Shown: positions 41,547 to 50,977 of the stretch, piece by piece
Layout: each line of letters starts with the position of its first letter
Numbering within the stretch: position 1 is the first letter of the stretch
NCBI RefSeq assembly: GCF_013387495.1
Contig: NZ_JABZEE010000005.1
Location: 62,001 to 126,000 of the forward strand
Origin: Streptomyces sp. PKU-EA00015
GTDB taxonomy: Bacteria; Actinomycetota; Actinomycetes; Streptomycetales; Streptomycetaceae
Length of the DNA: 64,000 bases
Direction of reading: 5' to 3'
Made by a program: the position numbers and the translations under genes
Notes under the pieces: generated by a model
Seen by the model: only the letters and a program-made list of their open reading frames with translations
The model's database searches: none
What the model was told of the DNA's origin: nothing

Positions 41547-42068
41547 TCAGCCCGCAACGGCCGACCGGGCGTTGGAAGTTGCGGCATCGGCCTTGGCCTC
41601 GGGCACCTCGGAGAACGGGCCGGTGGTCGTGGCCCCGTACACCGCCGGGTACTCGGGCAGCCTGATCGCGGGGCAGGTCGCGGGCAGCGTGAACCACACG
41701 ACCTTGCCCGCATCGCCGCGCGGCCGTACGCCCCAGCTCTCACTGACGGCGGCCACCAGCGCGAGGCCGCGGCCGTGGGTCTCGGAGGAGTCCGCGTCAT
41801 GGACGGTCGGCAGACGCGGATCGTGGTCGTGGACGGAGACCGTGAGCCGGTCGAGCAGCAGCTCGACGTCCACGGTGCACGTCTTGTCCGGCTGGGCGTG
41901 CCGGTGCACATTGGTCAGCAACTCGGTGACGCCGAGCGCTGCCTGGTCGATCAGAGGATCGAGATGCCAGTAGCGCAGTTGCGCCGAGATGATTCTGCGG
42001 ACCTGACCGATCCGCGACGGCAGGGCCTGGAGCTCCACCGTGCAGTGCCTGCTGGGCTGGCTGATCAC
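41547..42068 (-). CDS. Anti-sigma-factor-type ATP-binding protein (HATPase_c_2 family)
   Basis: A 173-aa GHKL ATPase like SpoIIAB/RsbW and the many Streptomyces serine-kinase-like ATP-binding proteins. The N box is AALGVTELLTNVHRHAQPDK and G1 region DRLTVSVHDHDPRLPT, then HGRGLALVAAVSESWGVRPR. The GTG at 42068 has GGGGAG eight bases upstream; the reading frame to 42140 is less likely. No anti-anti-sigma or sigma factor gene lies adjacent, so the partner is unknown. Confidence 0.85.
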   Translation of the reverse strand: MISQPSRHCTVELQALPSRIGQVRRIISAQLRYWHLDPLIDQAALGVTELLTNVHRHAQPDKTCTVDVELLLDRLTVSVHDHDPRLPTVHDADSSETHGRGLALVAAVSESWGVRPRGDAGKVVWFTLPATCPAIRLPEYPAVYGATTTGPFSEVPEAKADAATSNARSAVAG

Positions 42069-42249
42069 GGCTGCGACTCCCCGAAATAGTCCGGAAGAAG
42101 ACGACACAAGAGATCCAGCAGTCGGCCGCCTGCTGAACATACCGGCGGGGCTGGATCTCAGCGTGACCGCCGGTGAACCCTGAGTGATGTGGAACCAGCG
42201 TGAACCATGACCTGGGGGGCCGCAACTCGCGGCACTCCCGTGCCCGTTC

Positions 42250-42573
42250 TCAACTCCTGTTGCCGCCCGCCCCGCGCAACGCCTCCAGGAAGCGTCCGGC
42301 GAGAGCCTTTCCGTCGGGCCGCCGACTGCGCTGACCCATGGTCAGGCGATACCGCTTCCCGTTCAGCGTCGCCACCGTGCTGTCGTCACCGGCGAACCAG
42401 GGCCGGCCCGCGCTGACGGCGCGCACGGGCGCGCTCTCGATCACGCGGCCGTAGCTCGTCATCAGCGCCAGCCGGCCGTCCTTGATCAGCACTTGCCCGG
42501 CGCGTGTCAGTGAACGCGGCCAGCGCTCGATCCGCACGCCCGTGGCGCTGAAATCCGGCTCCGCGGTTGCCAT
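42250..42573 (-). CDS. Conserved hypothetical protein
   Basis: A 107-aa soluble protein that I do not recognise. It contains [36 protein letters not shown] and [18 protein letters not shown], a beta-rich pattern without Cys, His or membrane segments. ATG 42573 has GGAG and AAGGGGG upstream. It lies 181 bp upstream, divergent, from the cysteine-synthase-like gene start region. Confidence 0.6.
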   Translation of the reverse strand: MATAEPDFSATGVRIERWPRSLTRAGQVLIKDGRLALMTSYGRVIESAPVRAVSAGRPWFAGDDSTVATLNGKRYRLTMGQRSRRPDGKALAGRFLEALRGAGGNRS

Positions 42574-42769
42574 CGTCTCCGCCCCCTTCGCAGCGACTCC
42601 TGTGGGAAGTCTGCACACTTGGGCCGCCATGCACCAGTGCGCCTGGTCAGAGCCTTGCACAAGTGCCTCCTATGGATCCCCAAAGCGAATGTTTGCCCAG
42701 GTGACGGGCTTACTGTTGCGGGTGGGCACACATCGTGGACCAGTGGTGGGCGAGGCGAGGACGGCACTC

Positions 42770-43954
42770 ATGAGCACGCGTGAGAATCCAGTGGCGGGCG
42801 AGGCGGGCGACACGTCCGCCGAACCGGTGAGACCGGATGCGGCCCCGGCCGGGGCGATCGCGACCGTCGACGTGGACCGCACCGACCCCGCGTACCGGAC
42901 CTGGCTGAAAGAGGCCGTGCGCAAGGTGCAGGCCGACGCCAACCGCTCCGCCGACACCCACCTGCTGCGCTTCCCGCTGCCCGAGGAATGGGGCATCGAC
43001 CTCTACCTCAAGGACGAGTCCACGCACCCGACGGGCAGCCTCAAGCACCGCCTGGCCCGCTCGCTGTTCCTGTATGGCCTGTGCAACGGCTGGATCCGGC
43101 CGGGCAAGCCCGTCATCGAGGCGTCCAGCGGCTCGACCGCCGTCTCGGAGGCGTACTTCTCGAAGCTGATCGGCGTCCCCTTCGTCGCCGTGATGCCGCG
43201 CACCACGAGCCCCGAGAAGATCCGGCTGATCGAGTTCCACGGCGGGCAGTGCCACTTCGTCGACGACTCGCGCCGGATGTACGAGGAGTCCGCCGCGCTC
43301 GCGGAGCGGACCGGCGGCCACTACATGGACCAGTTCACCTACGCGGAACGGGCCACCGACTGGCGGGGCAACAACAACATCGCCGAGTCGATCTACCAGC
43401 AACTGCGGCTCGAACGCTATCCGGAGCCCGCCTGGATCGTGGCCACCGCAGGCACGGGAGGCACGTCCGCGACCATCGCCCGCTACGTGCACTACATGCA
43501 GTACGACACCCGGATCTGCGTCCCCGACCCGGAGAACTCCTGCTTCTTCGACGGCTGGACCCACGGCGACCCGGAGGCGAGCAACGACTGCGGCTCGCGC
43601 ATCGAGGGCATCGGACGGCCCCGCATGGAGCCGAGCTTCGTCCCCGGCGCCATCGACCGCATGATGAAGGTGCCCGACGCGGCGAGCGTCGCCGCCGTAC
43701 GCGCCCTGGAGACGGCCATCGGCCGCAAGGCGGGCGGCTCGACGGGTACCGGCCTGTGGAGCGCGCTCAAGATCGTCGCCGAAATGGTGGGCAGGGGCGA
43801 GAAGGGCAGCCTCGTCACCCTGATCTGCGACCCGGGCGATCGCTACCTCGACAAGTACTACTCCGACGAGTGGCTGGCCGGGCAGGGCCTGGACATCCGG
43901 CCGTACGCGGCCGCGATCGAGTCGTTCCTGACCACCGGCGCTTGGCCCTGCTGA
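42770..43954 (+). CDS. PLP-dependent cysteine synthase family enzyme
   Basis: A 394-aa fold-type II PLP enzyme. The N-terminal 60 residues are a disordered Ala/Pro-rich leader. The Schiff-base lysine is in [35 protein letters not shown] is the cofactor-anchoring SGS-type loop; [17 protein letters not shown] binds PLP phosphate, and [20 protein letters not shown] is the C-terminal cofactor-side strand. The [10 protein letters not shown] motif is unusual for O-acetylserine sulfhydrylases, closer to cystathionine-beta-synthase-like and Cds1-like L-cysteine desulfhydrases. ATG 42770 has GAGG upstream. Substrate is open. Confidence 0.87.
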   Translation: MSTRENPVAGEAGDTSAEPVRPDAAPAGAIATVDVDRTDPAYRTWLKEAVRKVQADANRSADTHLLRFPLPEEWGIDLYLKDESTHPTGSLKHRLARSLFLYGLCNGWIRPGKPVIEASSGSTAVSEAYFSKLIGVPFVAVMPRTTSPEKIRLIEFHGGQCHFVDDSRRMYEESAALAERTGGHYMDQFTYAERATDWRGNNNIAESIYQQLRLERYPEPAWIVATAGTGGTSATIARYVHYMQYDTRICVPDPENSCFFDGWTHGDPEASNDCGSRIEGIGRPRMEPSFVPGAIDRMMKVPDAASVAAVRALETAIGRKAGGSTGTGLWSALKIVAEMVGRGEKGSLVTLICDPGDRYLDKYYSDEWLAGQGLDIRPYAAAIESFLTTGAWPC

Positions 43955-44003
43955 ACGCCGCTCGGAGCTGGTCCGCCGGGGTACGGGCGCGGCCGCGCGC
44001 CCG

Positions 44004-44486
44004 TCAGGGCGCACCGGGTCCGGCCAGCCGGCGGTCCAGATTGCGCACCGCGTCCCTGAAGGCACGCCCCAGCCCTCCTCTGCCCAGCAGCAGCGCGAGG
44101 CGCAGCGGAGCGGGTCCGTCGGCGGCGAAGGTCCACTGGATGCGTGATCCCGTCGCTGTCGGTGTGATCCGCCACTCCTCCAACAGGGCGCGCAAACCCG
44201 GGGCGTTGGTCTGCTCGATGCGGTACGCGTAGCGGGTGTCCGGTTCCTTGGCCAGGATGCGCTCGGTGAACACCGTGCCGCCCTTGAGCCTGACCTCGCG
44301 GCCCGCGCCGCCCTCCGTCGACCGGGCCGCCGTCACGGCCGTGAACCACTCGGGCAGGTGCTCCACGTCCTCGGCCAGCGTGGCGTACACGGCGGACGGC
44401 ACGGCCGACACCGGGGCCGAGAACACCAGGCGTATCGGTGCGTTCTCCACGAACTCCAGCTCGACCGGGCGCAGTTGGCGTGCCAT
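44004..44486 (-). CDS. SRPBCC-family (START-like) protein
   Basis: A 160-aa ligand-binding fold of the polyketide cyclase/SRPBCC type. Typical blocks are PVSAVPSAVYATLAEDVEHL, PEWFTAVTAARSTEGG, RYAYRIEQTNAPGLRALLEE and RIQWTFAADGPAP. ATG 44486 follows GGAGG at eight bases. Family members bind hydrophobic ligands or act in lipid traffic. It is convergent with the PLP enzyme gene. Ligand unknown. Confidence 0.85.
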   Translation of the reverse strand: MARQLRPVELEFVENAPIRLVFSAPVSAVPSAVYATLAEDVEHLPEWFTAVTAARSTEGGAGREVRLKGGTVFTERILAKEPDTRYAYRIEQTNAPGLRALLEEWRITPTATGSRIQWTFAADGPAPLRLALLLGRGGLGRAFRDAVRNLDRRLAGPGAP

Positions 44487-44531
44487 GGTGCGGACCTCCA
44501 GTGGCGGCGAAGGGTGTGGGGACCGCACACC

Positions 44532-44780
44532 CTAGCGGCGGCGGCGAAGGATGTCCGCCCCTACGGCTTTCGCCGCGAGCACCCGTCCCGGCCTGCGCCT
44601 GCCGCGCGGGCGAAGCGCCCCGCTTGCGCCGCGCGCGAGCAGTCCGCCCAGCGCCTCGCACAGGGGCAGCCGGGGCGCCCACCCGTGGGCCGCTCCCAGC
44701 ACGACCTCCATCGGGCCGTCGAAACCGAGCCGGCCGACACCGCTGCGGCGGGGAGCGGTGACGGCGCCTCGAGGATTCAC
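44532..44780 (-). CDS. Possible small hypothetical protein
   Basis: An 82-aa frame, GTG 44780 to TAG 44532, with FDGPMEVVLGAAHGWAPRL and LCEALGGLLARGASGALRP and a basic tail. It lacks a clear Shine-Dalgarno site and I do not recognise it. Its hydrophobic pattern and matching direction to the SRPBCC gene make it worth a check, but it could equally be a chance frame in a gene-poor 340-bp gap. Confidence 0.25.
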   Translation of the reverse strand: MNPRGAVTAPRRSGVGRLGFDGPMEVVLGAAHGWAPRLPLCEALGGLLARGASGALRPRGRRRPGRVLAAKAVGADILRRRR

Positions 44781-44829
44781 GTGCCGGCGCCGGCGACGAA
44801 TACGGTTGTCCGGGACGTCGGCATGACGG

Positions 44830-45648
44830 TCACCGTTCCGTACGAGCCGCAGTGGGCAGGGAGTCGAGGAAGTGCTGGAGGGCGGCGTTGAATTCGGCTG
44901 CGCGTTCCAGGTTGGGCATATGGGCCGCCTCGTCAATGATCTCCAGCGTGGCGTCGGGGACCCGCTCGTGGATGAGGCGGGCATCGCTCACCGGCGTGAA
45001 CTCGTCGTCGGCACCGACCACGACCAGCGTTGGCACGGCGATCCGCGGCAGCATGTCCACGTAGTCGGGCCGTTCGGCCCGGCCGCGTAGTGCTGCCGCC
45101 GCGCCCTGGGGCGATGTTCCGGTCATCATGAGCAGGACGTGCTGCGCCACATCGGGGAGAGCTTCGATGTTGGAGGGAGCCACCATCTTGGGCAGGACCT
45201 CTTCGGCGTAGCCGCTCATCCCTTCTCGAAGCAGACGCTCGGCCATCATGTAGCGCCCCGCCTTGCCGGCTTCGGTCTCGGCCGCGGCGAAGGTGTCGGC
45301 GAGCACGAGCCCACGGATGCGGCCGGGGAACAGTCGATGGAATTCCATGACGATCTGGCCCCCCATGGACAGGCCGCCGAGGACGAACCGGTCGACTCCG
45401 AGATGATCCAGGAGGGCGGCGATGTCGCGGACGAAGGTCTCCAGGGTCGTGGTCCCCGGAACGACCGTACTTTCGCCGTATCCGCGCAAGTCCGGCGCGA
45501 TCACTCTCCATCCGGCCCGGCGGAAATGCTCGATCTGCGGCTGCCACATCGAGCGGTCGAACGGGTGACCGTGGACGAGGACGAGGGGTTCGCCGCTGCC
45601 TTCATCCTCGAAACCGATGGTTATGCCACCGACGGAAGCTGTACTCAC
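44830..45648 (-). CDS. Alpha/beta-hydrolase
   Basis: A 272-aa alpha/beta-hydrolase of the haloperoxidase/3-oxoadipate enol-lactonase type. The oxyanion motif is LVHGHPFDRSMW, the nucleophile elbow GLSMGG with Ser94, the acid lies near VVVGADDEFTPVSDARL, and the His in IIDEAAHMPNLERAAEF completes the triad. GTG 45648 is used, with AAAGGACA upstream. It is divergent from a MocR-type regulator, across a 23-bp-phased direct repeat. Substrate unknown. Confidence 0.9.
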   Translation of the reverse strand: MSTASVGGITIGFEDEGSGEPLVLVHGHPFDRSMWQPQIEHFRRAGWRVIAPDLRGYGESTVVPGTTTLETFVRDIAALLDHLGVDRFVLGGLSMGGQIVMEFHRLFPGRIRGLVLADTFAAAETEAGKAGRYMMAERLLREGMSGYAEEVLPKMVAPSNIEALPDVAQHVLLMMTGTSPQGAAAALRGRAERPDYVDMLPRIAVPTLVVVGADDEFTPVSDARLIHERVPDATLEIIDEAAHMPNLERAAEFNAALQHFLDSLPTAARTER

Positions 45649-45702
45649 GGGTTCTGTCCTTTCGCCATTGCGACTTGACGTCTCGATGCTATGTGGCGCA
45701 AT

Positions 45703-45739
45703 CTCTCGGTGCAATGAAAGCAACGCTCTCGGTACAAAG
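45703..45739. promoter_or_regulatory. MocR-type direct repeats
   Basis: CTCTCGGTGCAATG (45703-45716) and CTCTCGGTACAAAG (45726-45739) are 14-bp near-identical direct repeats, 23 bp apart start to start (two helical turns), between the hydrolase and MocR starts. MocR regulators are known to bind such direct repeats. Confidence 0.65.
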
Positions 45740-45750
45740 CGAGGTAGACG

Positions 45751-47079
45751 TTGGACGATTACCGTGCAATCGCCGATGATCTTGCTGCGGACATTGCCGA
45801 CGGCCGCCTTCGCCCCGGGGATCGACTCATGCCACAGCGCCGCTTCGCACGCCATCGGGGCATTGCGGCCTCGACCGCCGCGCGCGTGTACCAGGAGCTG
45901 ATCAGGCGAGGTCTGGCTGTGGGGGAAGTCGGCCGCGGCACCTTCGTCCGTGCGGCCGCACCGTCGTTCGAACCAGCGTTGGCCGAGCCGGGCGGGGCCC
46001 GGGTCGACCTCGAGTTGAACTTTCCGGTCCTCCCCGACCAGCCCGCTCTCCTCGCGCGGGGTCTCGCGCGCATACTGCGCCCCGACGCAATGGCCGCGGC
46101 ATTGCGGCCGGTCGGCGCGGCCGGAACCTCGGTGGCACGCCAAGCGGCCGCAGCTCATCTCACGCGTGCCGGCTGGGCACCGCCTCCACAGCAGATCCTC
46201 TTCTCCGGCAATGGCCGACAGGCCATTGCCGCCGCGATCGCGGCCCTTGTCCCCAGAGGTGAGCGCCTGGGGGTCGAACCGCTCACCTACCCGGTGGTGA
46301 AGAGCATCGCCGCCCGGCTCGGGGTCGATCTGGTTCCGCTGGCTGTCGATGACAACGGTGTGAAGCCGGATGCACTCGGCGCCGGTCCGCCCCTGCGGGC
46401 GGTCTATCTCCAGACTGCGCTGCACAATCCGCTGGGCGTCACCATGCCCCCACAGCGCCGCGCAGAGATCGCAGAAGCCCTGCGGCTGCACGAGATCTAC
46501 GCGATCGAGGACGCTGTCTACAGTTTCTTGCGCAACGATCTGGCACCCTTGGCGGCCCTCGCGCCTGAGCACACGATCGTCATCGACAGTCTGTCCAAGC
46601 GGCTGGCCCCAGGACTGACCCTGGGCTTCCTGGTGACACCCGCGCATCTCACGCACGCCCTCGCCTCATCACTCAGATCAGGTACGTGGATGACGTCCGG
46701 CTATGCGCTGGAGGCAGCCGTCCAATGGATGACGGACGGCACAGCTGCCGCCATCGAGGAGGCAAAACGGCTCGATGCACAGGCACGCCAGCAGATCGCC
46801 GCTGACAAGCTCGCCGGTCAAGCCGTGCGAGCCGACCCGCACGCGTACCACTGCTGGTGGGAGCTGCCGGAACCATGGCGCGCCGAAACCTTCATCGCCG
46901 CCGCAGCCCGTCGGGGCATCGCCATCACCCCCGCCGCAGCCTTCACCATCGGGTCGGCGCATGCCCCCAACGCGGTGCGGCTCGCCCTCGCCTCGCCGGC
47001 GACGGACACGCTGGCTCAGGCACTGGACACCCTCGTGGGATTGGCGAAGGGCGGACCCGAGGACAGCGGGTTGGAGTGA
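45751..47079 (+). CDS. MocR/GntR-family regulator with aminotransferase domain
   Basis: A 442-aa PLP-dependent transcription factor. The N-terminal GntR winged helix (residues 1-65: DYRAIADDLAADIADGRLRP, then HRGIAASTAARVYQELIRRG) is joined to a class I/II aminotransferase-like domain with LQTALHNPLGVTMPPQRRAE, AIEDAVYSFL and the PLP lysine in DSLSKRLAPGLTLGFL. TTG 45751 follows GAGGTAGACG. It is divergent from the alpha/beta-hydrolase, so that gene is the likely target. Members sense vitamin B6 or amine-type ligands. Confidence 0.93.
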   Translation: MDDYRAIADDLAADIADGRLRPGDRLMPQRRFARHRGIAASTAARVYQELIRRGLAVGEVGRGTFVRAAAPSFEPALAEPGGARVDLELNFPVLPDQPALLARGLARILRPDAMAAALRPVGAAGTSVARQAAAAHLTRAGWAPPPQQILFSGNGRQAIAAAIAALVPRGERLGVEPLTYPVVKSIAARLGVDLVPLAVDDNGVKPDALGAGPPLRAVYLQTALHNPLGVTMPPQRRAEIAEALRLHEIYAIEDAVYSFLRNDLAPLAALAPEHTIVIDSLSKRLAPGLTLGFLVTPAHLTHALASSLRSGTWMTSGYALEAAVQWMTDGTAAAIEEAKRLDAQARQQIAADKLAGQAVRADPHAYHCWWELPEPWRAETFIAAAARRGIAITPAAAFTIGSAHAPNAVRLALASPATDTLAQALDTLVGLAKGGPEDSGLE

Positions 47080-47100
47080 CGGACGGCCCGTTACCCCACC

Positions 47101-47313
47101 ACACGTGCCGGCGTCCGGTCGGAGCCACGGTGAGTCATCCCCAGCCGTCACCAGCAGACCATCCGCCGCCCTCGGCAACGGCGCCCCGACCAGGGCACCA
47201 CGCAACCTTGCGACATCGATCCGCCCCTGGTTCAGCCCGCCGTACAGAGCCCCGTGCCCGGATTCGCCCGAAGCCCAGGCAGAACCGTGGCCGCATTCCT
47301 GACGCACCTGTCC
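47101..47313 (-). pseudogene. Transposase remnant (IS701-type N-terminal region)
   Basis: In one frame of the minus strand the translation reads GHGALYGGLNQGRIDVARLR, then GALVGAPLPRAADGLLV and DDSPWLRPDAGTC. This matches the N-terminal part of a large actinobacterial transposase family (RRALAGxPLPR...DVSPWLRPDA). The rest of the transposase and terminal repeats are missing, and the adjacent genes interrupt it. A decayed insertion relic between the MocR gene and a membrane-protein gene. Identification is by memory of the motif. Confidence 0.55.
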
Positions 47314-47352
47314 TGGCATCCTCATGTGCGACGGTGCCTGCCGGGGGGTCAG

Positions 47353-47643
47353 ATGCAGTATGTGGTGCTGGGGGCGCTCATCGCGTTCGCTGTGGCTGTG
47401 GCGGTGAGTGGTGTGATCGAGCTCCTCACCGGTTGGATCCACCCCTGGGAACGAGACCGGGTCCTGCGGCCCATACCTCATGGGATCGGCCAAGTGCTCA
47501 CAGGAAGCGGCCTTTGTTGCTTCACCGGTGTTCTTGCCTTCACTCCGACAGGGGACGTGTTGCTCGCGCTCCTCGTAGCGGGCGCTTGTGTGTTCCTCGC
47601 CGGGATCGTCCTGATCGGAGTGTCTCGATTCCCGGACCGCTGA
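47353..47643 (+). CDS. Small integral membrane protein
   Basis: A 96-aa protein with three hydrophobic segments (YVVLGALIAFAVAVAVSGVI; LTGSGLCCFTGVLAFTP; LLALLVAGACVFLAGIVLIG) and a short cytoplasmic Trp/Arg loop. ATG 47353 has GGGGGG six bases upstream and is preferred to the ATG at 47254. I do not recognise the family. It lies next to a transposase remnant and upstream of the LCP gene. Confidence 0.6.
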   Translation: MQYVVLGALIAFAVAVAVSGVIELLTGWIHPWERDRVLRPIPHGIGQVLTGSGLCCFTGVLAFTPTGDVLLALLVAGACVFLAGIVLIGVSRFPDR

Positions 47644-47888
47644 CGTTCCTCATGACCGGAGCCAGATGACGAGGGCAGCCTCGGTGACGGCGTCGAGGAA
47701 GACGTGGCCTCGCTCGTCGTACGAACGTCCTGCGGCCGTTGACAGAAGGGCCACCGGGCAGTCCGAGACCCGCGCTGGACAACGTGGGTGACTACCGCAG
47801 CCTCGGCGGCGTGCCGATCGCTCGTAGCGCGTTTCGTCCGCCTCTTCCCGTTACCGTCCCACGTGTTCCCTACTCTCGGGAGTGTGTG

Positions 47889-49226
47889 ATGCGCCGACTC
47901 GCTGTGGGGGTGGCCTTGCTGTCCTCCCTGGTCTCCTGGCCCTGGCTCGCGGGACAGACCGACTCCGCCCCGGGCGCACCGCAATCCCGTGCCACCGGCC
48001 GCGGCACGAACATCCTGATCGTGGGGACAGACAGCCGTGCAGGCCTGTCTGCTGCCGAGAAGCGGCGCCTCCACGTCGGCGGCCAGGGCTGCGACTGCAC
48101 TGACGTGATGATGCTCGTGCACCTCTCCGAGGACCGTCATCGCGCAAGCATCGTCTCCATCCCCCGGGACAGTTACGTCGAGTACGCCACACCGAAAGGT
48201 GCCACCACTCCGGCACACCGGGGCAAGATCAACGGTGCCTTCAAGATCGGCCGGGGTCCCCTCGCCGTACGCACCGTCGAGAAGGCCACCGGGCTGCACA
48301 TCGACCACTACCTCGAGACCGGCTTCACCGGCTTCGAACAGGCCGTCAACAACCTGGGCGGAGCGACCGTGTGCACGGCCAAGCCGCTCAAGGACGAGAA
48401 CTCCGGCCTCGACATCACCGCGGGAAGCCATCTCATCGACGGCAACGGAGCCCTGCGCTACGCCCGGGCCCGGCACATCGACCGAGCAGGAGACCTCGGC
48501 CGGGTCCGCCGCCAGCAGCGACTGATCGCCGACATGCTGGCGGACCTGACGGCCAAAGGGGCGCTGACCGGCCCCGTGAGCGCCGCGCGCACGGCTCACA
48601 AGCTGCTCAAGTCCGTGCACACGGACGAGCGCACGCGTTTGGACGATCTTGTCCGCATCGGCTGGTCCCTGGGGCGGCTGTCGGCGGACCGGACGGAGTT
48701 CGTCACCGTGCCGATCTCCCACTTCGACCACCGGGTGCCCGGCGTCGGCTCCACGCTCCTCTGGCACGACGACCGCTCCGAGGCCCTGTGGGACGCCCTG
48801 CGCGCCGACCGCCCCGTCACCGGCGACACCCGCATTCTGCCCGTGCCGGAAACACGCGCCGAGACCGATCCCGCCCGAATCGCGGTACGCGTCGACGACG
48901 CCACCGTGGCCAAGGCTCTTCGGCGCAACAAGTTCGTCGTGACGGACACCTCGGCGTCGGCTCCGGCGGTACGACCCGCAGGCCCCGCCGTCATCACCTA
49001 CCCCGCCCGGCGTGAAGCGGACGCGGCCACACTGGCCGCGGCCCTGCCCGGGGCGCACCTGCGGGCGACCTCGCGGACCGATGCCGTCTTCGACGTCGCC
49101 GTCGGTTCCGAGCCCGTCGCCGTCAGAACCGTCACCTACGACCGCAACGTCGCGGACGGCGCCCCCGTCACAGCGGACCGTCTGCGCTGCTCCAACGTGA
49201 CCAGGGCGTATCGACACCACCGCTGA
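47889..49226 (+). CDS. LytR-CpsA-Psr (LCP) family glycopolymer transferase-like protein
   Basis: A 445-aa extracytoplasmic protein. The N-terminal membrane anchor is LAVGVALLSSLVSWPWLAG. The LCP domain covers NILIVGTDSRAGLS, MMLVHLSEDRHRASIVSIPRDSYV-type core, KINGAFKIGRGPLAVRTVEK and LRYARARHI (the RxR Asp/Arg active-site signature of LCP). The C-terminal ~100 residues look like the LytR_C domain. LCP enzymes attach teichoic-acid-like polymers to peptidoglycan. ATG 47889 follows GGGAG. Confidence 0.9.
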   Translation: MRRLAVGVALLSSLVSWPWLAGQTDSAPGAPQSRATGRGTNILIVGTDSRAGLSAAEKRRLHVGGQGCDCTDVMMLVHLSEDRHRASIVSIPRDSYVEYATPKGATTPAHRGKINGAFKIGRGPLAVRTVEKATGLHIDHYLETGFTGFEQAVNNLGGATVCTAKPLKDENSGLDITAGSHLIDGNGALRYARARHIDRAGDLGRVRRQQRLIADMLADLTAKGALTGPVSAARTAHKLLKSVHTDERTRLDDLVRIGWSLGRLSADRTEFVTVPISHFDHRVPGVGSTLLWHDDRSEALWDALRADRPVTGDTRILPVPETRAETDPARIAVRVDDATVAKALRRNKFVVTDTSASAPAVRPAGPAVITYPARREADAATLAAALPGAHLRATSRTDAVFDVAVGSEPVAVRTVTYDRNVADGAPVTADRLRCSNVTRAYRHHR

Positions 49227-49360
49227 GGGCCGCCACCCCGCAGCGGCGTCGGACCGCTCACCGGAACAGGCAGCGGCTGCCGGATCGGCCCGGGAGTGGT
49301 ACGAAAGAGACCGTCGGAAGCGCACGTGGTGCCCTGCGGTCGAGGTCGGAGGTGCCGTCC

Positions 49361-50977
49361 GTGGAACCCATCGACTGGCTGCTCACGGCCAGGGAGCGCG
49401 GCAATCCCGCAACGCGCTTGGATCGTAGGCGCCCCGACGGGACGGCATGGTCGGCCGGCAACGAAGTTCGCCCCTTGGTCCACGGTGCGACGTACTTCGC
49501 CGAGCTGCTCGCCGCCGTCCGCGCTCTGCGGGCCGGAGACCTGCTGCTGTTCACCGACTGGCGCGGCGATCCCGACGAGCGGCTGGCGGGCCCCGGAACC
49601 GAGATCGGCGCCGTGCTGCGCGAGGCGGCCGAGCGCAAAGTAGTCGTCAAGGGTCTGGTCTGGCACTCCCACCTGGACAGTCTCCAGTTCAGCGAGGAGG
49701 AGAACCGCCACCTCGGCGAGGAGGTACGGGCGGGAGGCGGCGAGTATCTGCTGGACATGCGAGTCCGTCCCGGCGGCACACACCACCAGAAGTGCGTCGT
49801 CCTGCGCCATCCCGGGCGCCCCGAACTGGACGTCGCCTACGTCGGTGGCATCGACCTGTCGCACAACCGCAACGACGACATCGACCACGGCGGCGACGAC
49901 CGCTCCCAGCCCATCGCCGCAGCGTACGGACCGCATCCGCCCTGGCACGACATCCAGCTCGCGATCCGGGGCCCCGCGGTCGGCGACATCGAGACCGTCT
50001 TCCGGGAACGCTGGACGGATCCGGCACCCCTCACCCGCAGCCCGCTGTCCCGGCTGCGCGAATTGCTGCACCGGGAGGACATCCACGCGAACCCGCTGCC
50101 CCCTCAGCTGCCCGATCCCGCGCCCCGCGGCACACACTCGGTGCAGGTGCTGCGCACGTACCCCAACCGGCTGCTGCGAGGCTACGACTTCGCCCCCGAC
50201 GGCGAGCGCAGCGTCGCGCGTGCCTATCTGAAGGCACTGCGGCGGGCCAGGGCACTCATCTACCTGGAGGACCAGTACCTGTGGTCCCCGCAGGTGGTGG
50301 AGCACTTCGCCCGGGCGCTCCGAGCGAATCCAGGACTGCGCCTCATCGCCGTCATCCCCTCCGTCCCCGAACAGGACGGCCCGCTCACTCTGCCGATGAA
50401 CCTGATCGGCCGCATCACCGCCCTGGAGACACTGCGACGGGCGGGCGAGGGGCGGGTCGCGGTATACGGGCTGGAGAACCATGCCGGGACACCTGTGTAC
50501 GTGCACGCCAAGGTGTGCGTGGTCGACGACGTGTGGGCCGCGGTGGGCTCCGACAACATCAACCTGCGCTCTTGGACGCACGATTCCGAACTCAGCTGCG
50601 CCGTTCTGGACGAGACGACGGACCCCCGGGAACCGCAGGACCCCGGCGGCCTCGGCGACGGCGCGCGCCCCTTCGCCAGGAACCTCCGGCTGACGCTCGC
50701 GCGCGAGCACCTGGACCAGGAGGCGCCAGGAGACCCGCAGGCCCCCGACGTCCTGTGCGATCCGGTGGGTGCCTTCGACGCCTTCGCGTCGGCGGCGGCC
50801 GCGCTGGACTCCTGGCACGAAAGGGGCCGGTCCGGTCCGAGGCCGCCCGGACGTCTGCGCACCTACCGGCCACCGGAGCTGTCGCGGGTGCAGCGGCTTC
50901 TCGCGATGCCGCTGTACCGCGTGATCATCGATCCGGACGGCCGCCCGCTTCGGCTGCGGCTGCGCAAGGCGTTCTGA
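49361..50977 (+). CDS. Phospholipase D family protein, two HKD motifs
   Basis: A 538-aa phosphodiesterase of the PLD superfamily. Two HKD sites are seen: HHQKCVV with His142/Lys144 and HAKVCVVD with His382-Lys384-Asp389, followed by GSDNINLRS. The first motif lacks the usual Asp within four residues of Lys. GTG 49361 is the likely start, with GGAGG eight bases upstream; GTG 49352 is possible. No signal peptide is obvious. It may hydrolyse or transfer phosphatidyl groups, or act on cell-wall lipids. Downstream of the LCP gene. Confidence 0.9.
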   Translation: MEPIDWLLTARERGNPATRLDRRRPDGTAWSAGNEVRPLVHGATYFAELLAAVRALRAGDLLLFTDWRGDPDERLAGPGTEIGAVLREAAERKVVVKGLVWHSHLDSLQFSEEENRHLGEEVRAGGGEYLLDMRVRPGGTHHQKCVVLRHPGRPELDVAYVGGIDLSHNRNDDIDHGGDDRSQPIAAAYGPHPPWHDIQLAIRGPAVGDIETVFRERWTDPAPLTRSPLSRLRELLHREDIHANPLPPQLPDPAPRGTHSVQVLRTYPNRLLRGYDFAPDGERSVARAYLKALRRARALIYLEDQYLWSPQVVEHFARALRANPGLRLIAVIPSVPEQDGPLTLPMNLIGRITALETLRRAGEGRVAVYGLENHAGTPVYVHAKVCVVDDVWAAVGSDNINLRSWTHDSELSCAVLDETTDPREPQDPGGLGDGARPFARNLRLTLAREHLDQEAPGDPQAPDVLCDPVGAFDAFASAAAALDSWHERGRSGPRPPGRLRTYRPPELSRVQRLLAMPLYRVIIDPDGRPLRLRLRKAF

